In this document: positions 8,730-12,542 of the stretch, one piece after another
How positions within the stretch are numbered: position 1 is the stretch's first letter
Layout: the number at the start of each line of letters is the position of its first letter
Assembly: GCA_015657535.1 (NCBI GenBank)
Contig: JADHZB010001432.1
Span: 3,674-16,215 of the forward strand
Length of the DNA: 12,542 nt
Direction: 5' to 3'
Source of the DNA: Nephromyces sp. MM_2019
Lineage: Eukaryota > Apicomplexa > Aconoidasida > Nephromycida
Program-made: the position numbers and the translations under genes
Notes under the pieces: generated by a model
The model's input: only the letters and a program-made list of their open reading frames with translations
Database searches by the model: none
What the model was told of the DNA's origin: nothing

Positions 8730-9560
8730 CTGGCATTTTTTCACAACAAGAGTCCTTCAAGAAGAGCCTACACCAAAATTTCGCACACATACCCGCACAA
8801 GCACAAAAACGAACACACACAAAGGCATAAACACACCCACAGAAGCACAAAGGCATTATAATACATGCACAGGCACATACATACCAACCCACCCCCATAT
8901 ACACACAACTCCCTGACAAGCTCCTCCCTAACAAAAAGCAACACACACAATCGAGTGTACGTACACTACGCAAAGCTCCTTCTTCAGCATTTTAAAAGCT
9001 TTAGGCACACTATCGCTTCAACACTATAGTTTTGCTGTGCGAAAGCTCCTTCTTCTGCTCTGAAAAACAACGGAAGTATCTAAAAACACACTTTTTCACA
9101 CAATGTTCAGCCTTCTAGCTGCGTTGCGTGTGTTTCCCATAGATGAAGTCCTCTTCTTCATGTAGCTAGTCTCCTTATACAAAGAAGAGAGCTCTACCTC
9201 TACGTCGATTTGGAAAACACATTTGTGTCATAAAGGTCACTTCTTCCTCGTATTCTCTTCTTTTTCTTTGACAAAAACATCATCGAAACAACGTGAACTT
9301 CAAGTTTTGATAAAAATCTATACAAAATCCGTTAAAACATCAAATCTTCGAGCATTTTTTTCATCAACGCATCTCATGATGCATTTACTTTCTTAGTGAA
9401 GTTTATCATATCTTTAAGAATAAATTCCTCCTCTCTGCTTCAAATAGAAGAGGAGGCGGGTGTACTTACACCCATGATATGTCTAAAAGCGGGCGTGTAA
9501 TTAAACTGAAGAAATTTCCGTCAACCGAAAGAGGATGACCAAGATGAAGATGATGAAGAC

Positions 9561-9724
9561 GGTGAAGACGAAGATTAAATAAAAGATGAAGACGAAGATT
9601 AAATAAAAGATGAAGACGAAGATTAAATAGAAGATGAAGACGAAGATTAAATAGAAGATGAAGACGAAGATTAAGCAAAAGATGAAGACGAAGAATAAGC
9701 AGAAGACGAAGAAGAAGAAAAAGC
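9561..9724 (+). repeat. 24-nt tandem repeat, about 6.8 copies
   Basis: The unit GATGAAGACGAAGATTAAAT plus ARAA starts at 9561, 9585, 9609, 9633, 9657, 9681 and 9705 (partial), with only a few substitutions. Every plus frame meets a stop in each early unit, while the minus strand is open through the array. It lies 90-250 nt upstream of ATG 9813. Confidence 0.95.
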
Positions 9725-9812
9725 TTCAAAGAATAGGAGAAGAGGAAGAAAAGCCGTCGAAGATGAAGCTGCCATTTTTCTTCTAACTTTCAGCCTAAAT
9801 CCCACACAGAAG

Positions 9813-12504
9813 ATGATGAATTCTCAAATTTCTCAAAGATTTTCTACAAAGAAACAGGCAAATCAGCAGATTTTGCATTTAATTCGAGCGACCTTTCGTT
9901 TCATTGAATTTGTTCAAGTTGATTTTCATTGGGGTGAGCTATGTGTGTGTGGCAGTTAACTATGTGTGCAAGAGTGAGCTTTTGTGTGTTTGTGTGAGGG
10001 TGAGCTTTTCGTGTGGATGCGTGTGTGCGTGTTTTGGAGCGAACTTTTGTATGTGCGTGTGGCGGCGCGATCTGTGCGTGTGTATGTGTGTGTGGTAGTG
10101 ACCTTTTGGTGTGTGTGCACGCTAATAAGCTCCGCGTGTGTGCACGGTCGTGGGCTTTTTTTGTGTGTGTTACTTTACTTTTTTTGTGTGTACGCTGGTG
10201 ACCTCAACGTGTGTGTGCGCTAGTAAGTCTCGTAGTAGAACTATTTACTACTGTGTGTGCGCATCGTGTGTGTGTGTGCGTATTTACTCATCCTCAACCC
10301 ACCTTCAAGGTGACAACAGTAAAACATCCTAATTACCACAAAATGAAGAAAAATTCTCCTTTTTAATCAAAAGCCTTCAATTTTCTTTGATCTTATGGAA
10401 TTTTTCAGGAAACTTCAATTGATAGGCTGATTCTTCATCGGTCGACGCTGATAACTTCCATAGCAAAACACATACACACGCAACAGCTTCTCCACGGTGT
10501 GTGTCGGCTTTCTGCGGGGTTAGTAGCCCTTTTTTCTCCTGAGAAAACCGTCGGGGTGTGTGTGTTTGAAGGATTTAGTGGATAAATTTGTTTAGTTACA
10601 GAGTTTTGTATGTGTGTGCCTTCCAAGGCTTTGTATGTATGCGCTTATTTTATTGTGTGTGCGTAGAGTTCATTGCGTATGTGTGCGTTTATTTGAATAT
10701 GTGCGTTTGGGTGTAGATATCAGTGTGTGTGTGTGTGTTGGTTTTTTTTGAGTGCTTTTCCGAAGTTTTGTGTGTACAGACAGCTATCAGTTAGGAGTTG
10801 CTATGGTCATCTTCAAACCAACCAAAGTGTATTCCAATTCATACATACGCACACACTAATCTTAGGCGTAGGCATTAACTTGATTAATATCCGCTTTTGA
10901 TCCAATGCTATATTTTACCAGGTTGGTGTGTGTGTGTTTCCTTTAGCTCTGCTGTGTGTGTGTTTCCTTTAGCTCTGCTGTGTGTGTGTTTCCTTTAGCT
11001 CTACTGTGTGTGTGTTTCCTTTAGCTCTACTGTGTGTATGTTTTTCCCTTAACTGTGCTGTGTGTGTTTCTCTTATGTATTCTAGAAAGGAGTCTTCAAT
11101 TTGCCGGCTTCCTGTTTCTTCTTGATAATTTTTTTTTTATACTCTTCTTCTTCCTCTTCGCCTCTAATTGGCTTCTATAAACTCTTTTTTGCTTGTTTTT
11201 CAGGGCTTCTTTGGTGGTCACAGCTTCAAAGTGAAGATTATGTGATGTGTTGATTTGAATGCTTTGATATACTGATTATTAAGGCGTGTGTGTGGGTGTT
11301 TGTTTTTTCATGCATCTGTTGTGACTAGCCTCTTCTGTTCCACATATGTGTGTGATGGTGTTGTTGTGTCTGCGTGAATTCGGGTATGTGCGAGTATGTT
11401 CTTGATGTTGTGGATGTGAGTGTGTGTGTTATGATATGTGTGAATGTGTGTGTTCTTCTTTCACAGCTTCACTGCTTAATATTGAATGGCTCATCTTCTT
11501 GTTCTCTTTGCATGTGTGTGTGTACGTGTATGTAGCCCCTCGCTTGGGGTTGTTTGCATAATATGGTGAAGCTTCAAGCCAATGGGGGGGCAATGTTTGG
11601 TGAAACGAAGCGCTTCGTCTTTTCTTCCAACTCCTCTTCTCCCCAGTCACTCGAAGGTTTGTTTAGTTCATTGAATAGATCTTGTTTGTGTGTGCGCCGT
11701 TATCGAAATTTGCGTGTGAATTAGATGCTGCTCCGATTCTTGTTAGAGGAGTGTACTAAGTGTGTGTGGGTGTGTATTTGTGGGTGTGTGTGTTTTATTA
11801 CATGTATGTGCGCCTATGTGCGTTTACGTGTCTGTGTTTATGGGTAGTTTTGTGTGTGTGCGTGTGTAGGCGTGTTTGTGTATATGATTTCGTCTATCTG
11901 TGTGTGGATATGTATATACGTCTCTATATACTTATGTATCTCTAACTCTGTGTGTGCCCCACCATCACCTTCGTATGGCCCTCCCTACACTCCCTTTGCC
12001 TCTATTTCGCACTGTTTCAAGCCATGAAGCCTGCTTTTTTCCCCTCAACCCCTCACATTTTCCCCCTCCCTCCCTCGCTCTACACCCCCCCCACCCCCCA
12101 CTCGTGCACACCCTCCTGCTTTTCTCTCTCATTCAGTTGGTTTCAAACGGGAGGAGAATGTCTTAGAAAGCAGGCGGGTTTTCTTTGAAAGTGATAATGA
12201 GTTTGTAGCAAGCAAGTCGTCTGTAGAAGAAGCAGCAGTAAATTCTCCCGCTTTTTCTAGTGTATATACACCCCCCACAACTTTGGGGGGAGGGGGGGAC
12301 GGCAGTCGCACGTTATCCCCACCTGAGGTGGGGAAGCTTGCAGAAGCAGCGAAAAAGAGGGAAGCTTTTGGGGGTTCACCAGCTCTCAAGCGTGAAGATG
12401 AAGTGAATGGAAGCGCCTCTTCTGGCGGTGTGTGTGGTTTCCCCCATTATTTTAAAGAGGATGAGATGTTTATTGAGCTTCCAGATCGTACAGCATCTAT
12501 ACTG
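9813..12504 (+). CDS. Multi-exon gene running off the right edge, product not recognised
   Basis: Candidate plus-strand exons: 9813-9933 (ATG; MMNSQISQRFSTKKQANQQI; donor GTGAGC), 10409-10496 (ETSIDRLILHRSTLITSIAK), 10780-10826 (SYQLGVAMVIFKPTK), 11204-11241 (GFFGGHSFKVKI), 11329-11347, 11467 to about 11517, 11536-11656 (PLAWGCLHNMVKLQANGGAM) and 12137-12504 (donor GTGAGT). From 10409 on, all phases agree. 11536-11656 (phase 0 to 1) joins 12137 (phase 1) perfectly. The junction 9933 to 10409 is out of phase, so one exon is missing there. The last exon is long (368 nt), with a Gly run, a basic AEAAKKREAF segment and PHYFKEDEMFIELPDR. A TTTCTTCTAACTTTCAG acceptor at 9793 just before the ATG suggests an intron in the 5' UTR. 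I recognise no family. The small exons 11329-11347 and 11467-11517 are the weakest parts. Confidence 0.5.
10921..11062 (+). repeat. 26-nt tandem repeat resembling a minute intron
   Basis: TGTGTGTGTGTTTCCTTTAG followed by CTCTGC/CTCTAC recurs with an exact 26-nt period (CTTTAG at 10941, 10967, 10993, 11019), then a diverged fifth copy. It lies in the long intron between 10826 and 11204 of the right-hand gene model. Confidence 0.95.
12137..12504 (+). CDS. Best-supported exon of the right-hand plus-strand gene
   Basis: This exon begins after a very long pyrimidine stretch (about 12020-12136) ending TCATTCAG and leaves at GTGAGT. It is open for 122 codons in phase 1 to 0. The first part is acidic and polar (GFKREENVLESRRVFFESDN). 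It is followed by a Pro/Gly-rich linker over the palindrome at 12261 and the hairpins at 12271-12333, then a charged segment (SPPEVGKLAEAAKKREAF), and ends FIELPDRTASIL. The linker translates the palindrome as SSVYTPP. A short intron inside the linker cannot be excluded, since GTATAT at 12263 is a plausible donor and GCTTGCAG near 12342 a plausible acceptor. Confidence 0.65.
12271..12333. other. Two GC-rich hairpins after the palindrome
   Basis: C6 at 12271-12276 pairs with G6 at 12285-12290 across an 8-nt loop, directly after the palindrome 12261-12270. A second perfect hairpin is CCCCACCT-G-AGGTGGGG at 12317-12333. Both lie inside the open reading frame of exon 12137-12504. Confidence 0.75.
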
Positions 12505-12542
12505 GTGAGTTTGGTGTTGGGGAGATTGGGAGATTGGGGGGT

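Larger units (their letters stand above)
8701..9812. other. Divergent intergenic region
   Basis: This stretch lies between the start codons of the ZNHIT2-like gene (minus) and the right-hand gene (plus). It holds three palindromes (8720, 8956, 9461), a CA-rich tract at 8784-8950, and a duplicated 17-mer AAAGCTCCTTCTTCWGC at 8972-8988 and 9042-9058. It also contains AT-rich DNA at 9300-9430 and the 24-nt tandem repeat at 9561-9724. I found no convincing exon, though short readings such as MSKSGRVIKLKKFPSTER at 9477-9530 (+) leave room for an unrecognised 5' exon. Confidence 0.5.
1188..12270. repeat. Dispersed 10-16-bp palindrome TGTAYRTACA, 15 copies
   Basis: Exact TGTACGTACA: 1188-1197, 2016-2025, 4952-4961, 6382-6391, 7892-7901, 8238-8247, 8720-8729, 8956-8965. 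TGTATATACA: 2732-2741, 4658-4667, 12261-12270. TGTACATACA: 4089-4098, 6684-6693, 6822-6831. TGTACTTACA: 9461-9470. Self-complementarity usually extends to AGTGTACGTACACT (7892, 8238, 8956) or CAGTGTACGTACACTG (4952). Copies lie in introns, intergenic DNA and coding exons, so no single transcript role explains all of them. The central GTACGT also resembles a 5' splice site on both strands. A random 10-mer would be expected far less than once in this length, although the TG/CA-rich background raises that somewhat. Confidence 0.9.

Noticed and set aside
1..12542. tRNA, rRNA, transposase or reverse transcriptase genes
   Set aside because: I looked on both strands and saw no cloverleaf signals, rRNA motifs or enzyme motifs.

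Overview
The window is nuclear DNA of an intron-rich unicellular eukaryote. Coding exons are short (about 17-420 nt). Most introns begin GT (often GTGTGTG) and end in a pyrimidine stretch plus AG. Introns and spacers are full of (TG)n/(CA)n and other simple repeats. There is no prokaryotic signature: no operons, no ribosome binding sites and no long clean ORFs. I cannot name the species; a protist is most likely, and an alveolate or other microalgal/parasite lineage is only a guess.

Layout. (1) About 1-960: TG-rich repeat DNA on the + strand. (2) 1101-1988 (+): a small gene modelled as three phase-compatible exons, not recognised. (3) 3586-2250 (-): the 3' part of a lysine/glutamate-rich gene, convergent with the previous one. 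(4) 8700-4085 (-): the one gene I recognise, a ZNHIT2-like HIT zinc-finger protein. I reconstruct 11 exons whose phases all agree, giving 335 codons plus stop. It has an intact N-terminal HIT zinc finger, an acidic linker, a PWW motif and a YAY...R...GDW segment, and it ends at VYVH-stop. (5) 8701-9812: a divergent intergenic region. (6) 9813 to the right edge (+): a second multi-exon gene, not recognised and cut by the window end. In known eukaryotes ZNHIT2 works with the R2TP/RUVBL chaperone machinery in U5 snRNP assembly; no functional link to its neighbours is visible.

The most striking signal is a short DNA palindrome, TGTACGTACA (consensus TGTAYRTACA, usually inside AGTGTACGTACACT). It occurs about 15 times, 8 of them exact, in introns, intergenic DNA and coding exons. 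One copy lies 20 nt upstream of the ZNHIT2-like start codon and another forms its last codons. Two copies are followed directly by a C-run/G-run hairpin, and two lie inside 22-24-nt extended palindromes. I know of no described element of this kind.

Other unusual structure: a 610-nt purine tract in one intron, a tandem array of TG/CA hairpins, a 26-nt tandem repeat whose unit looks like a minute intron, a 24-nt repeat beside an acidic ORF, and an intron segment whose TG/CA strand bias is flipped between two copies of the palindrome. All exon models are read by eye, without transcripts or homology search. Many apparent ORFs on the opposite strand are shadows or repeat translations and were left out.
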